Position numbers and translations under genes: made by a program | Notes under the pieces: generated by a model | Database searches by the model: none | What the model was told of the DNA's origin: nothing | What the model saw: only the letters and a program-made list of their open reading frames with translations | From: Flavobacterium sp. | GTDB lineage: Bacteria; Bacteroidota; Bacteroidia; Flavobacteriales; Flavobacteriaceae | Direction: 5' to 3' | Assembly (NCBI RefSeq): GCF_013822155.1 | Contig: NZ_PNJW01000008.1 | Location: 18,270-82,269, forward strand | Length of the DNA: 64,000 nucleotides | Shown: positions 63,932 to 64,000 of the stretch, in pieces | How positions within the stretch are numbered: the first letter of the stretch is position 1 | Layout: each line of letters begins with the position of its first letter

Positions 63932-63961
63932 CAAAGATATGTTTTAATTGTGCAGTACAAA
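63932..63961 (-). promoter_or_regulatory. Promoter of the hsdM-hsdS-hsdR operon
   Basis: On the minus strand, TTTG (63961-63958), an 18-base spacer and TATCTTTG (63939-63932), about 28 bases before the hsdM ATG. It matches the host consensus, so the acquired operon should be readable by the host's main sigma factor. Confidence 0.65.
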
Positions 63962-64000
63962 TGCATTGGTTATGGGAAATGATTAATTAATCTATTTTGT

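Overview
The window looks like a chromosome segment of a low-GC member of the Flavobacteriaceae, close to Flavobacterium. I infer this from the AT-rich coding sequence, the near absence of Shine-Dalgarno leaders, promoters of the TTTG-N19-TAnnTTTG type, three secreted proteins with type IX secretion (T9SS) sorting tails, SusC/FecA-style TonB receptor logic, and gene orders that I recall from this family (parA-parB-DUF5683-dapB-lepB-WbqC, and mutL with two rhomboids). No database search was possible, so all names rest on motif recognition.

Layout. 1-3.7 kb: the end of an SGNH hydrolase gene and an MBOAT acyltransferase (a probable polysaccharide O-acetylation pair), a T9SS-exported protein, and a 24-codon remnant of a second MBOAT 3' end. 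3.7-9 kb: an ECF sigma / FecR anti-sigma / TonB receptor signalling module, a divergent lipoprotein and a 43-residue membrane peptide. 9-10 kb: a decayed IS3-family element fused to a truncated Crp/Fnr regulator. 10-15.7 kb: a DUF2892 protein, another T9SS protein, two lipoproteins, ffh and folD. 15.7-33.4 kb: housekeeping genes including rluF, a degenerate zinc-ribbon protein, a Nif3-family protein, lpxK, purine nucleoside phosphorylase, an amidohydrolase, a TPR hybrid histidine kinase, gap, lipA, an ECF sigma factor with a glycosyltransferase, murB, recF and ribH. 33.5-43.8 kb: a 1000-residue T9SS type B protein with internal repeats, mutL, two rhomboid proteases, an endonuclease/exonuclease/phosphatase-family protein, a WbqC-like protein and signal peptidase I. 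43.9-55.5 kb: dapB, DUF5683, parB, parA, a short-chain dehydrogenase, an aminotransferase, an acetyltransferase, both methylmalonyl-CoA mutase subunits, a DivIC/FtsB-like protein, udk and trxB.

55.6-64 kb: a tRNA-Pro(TGG) gene followed by a tyrosine recombinase, a small helix-turn-helix protein and a complete type I restriction-modification operon (hsdM-hsdS-hsdR). This is the left part of an integrated genomic island whose base composition differs by eye from the backbone. Its right end lies beyond the window.

I found no clearly new multi-gene system. The most informative observations are the MBOAT 3'-end duplication flanking a T9SS gene, the IS/Crp deletion scar, the tRNA-anchored defence island, the zinc ribbon without cysteines, and a dispersed-repeat-like hairpin at 21.2 kb. 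Start codons were moved from the ORF-track value where a TTG or upstream start was implausible (7794, 19362, 26291, 31995, 33577, 57471).
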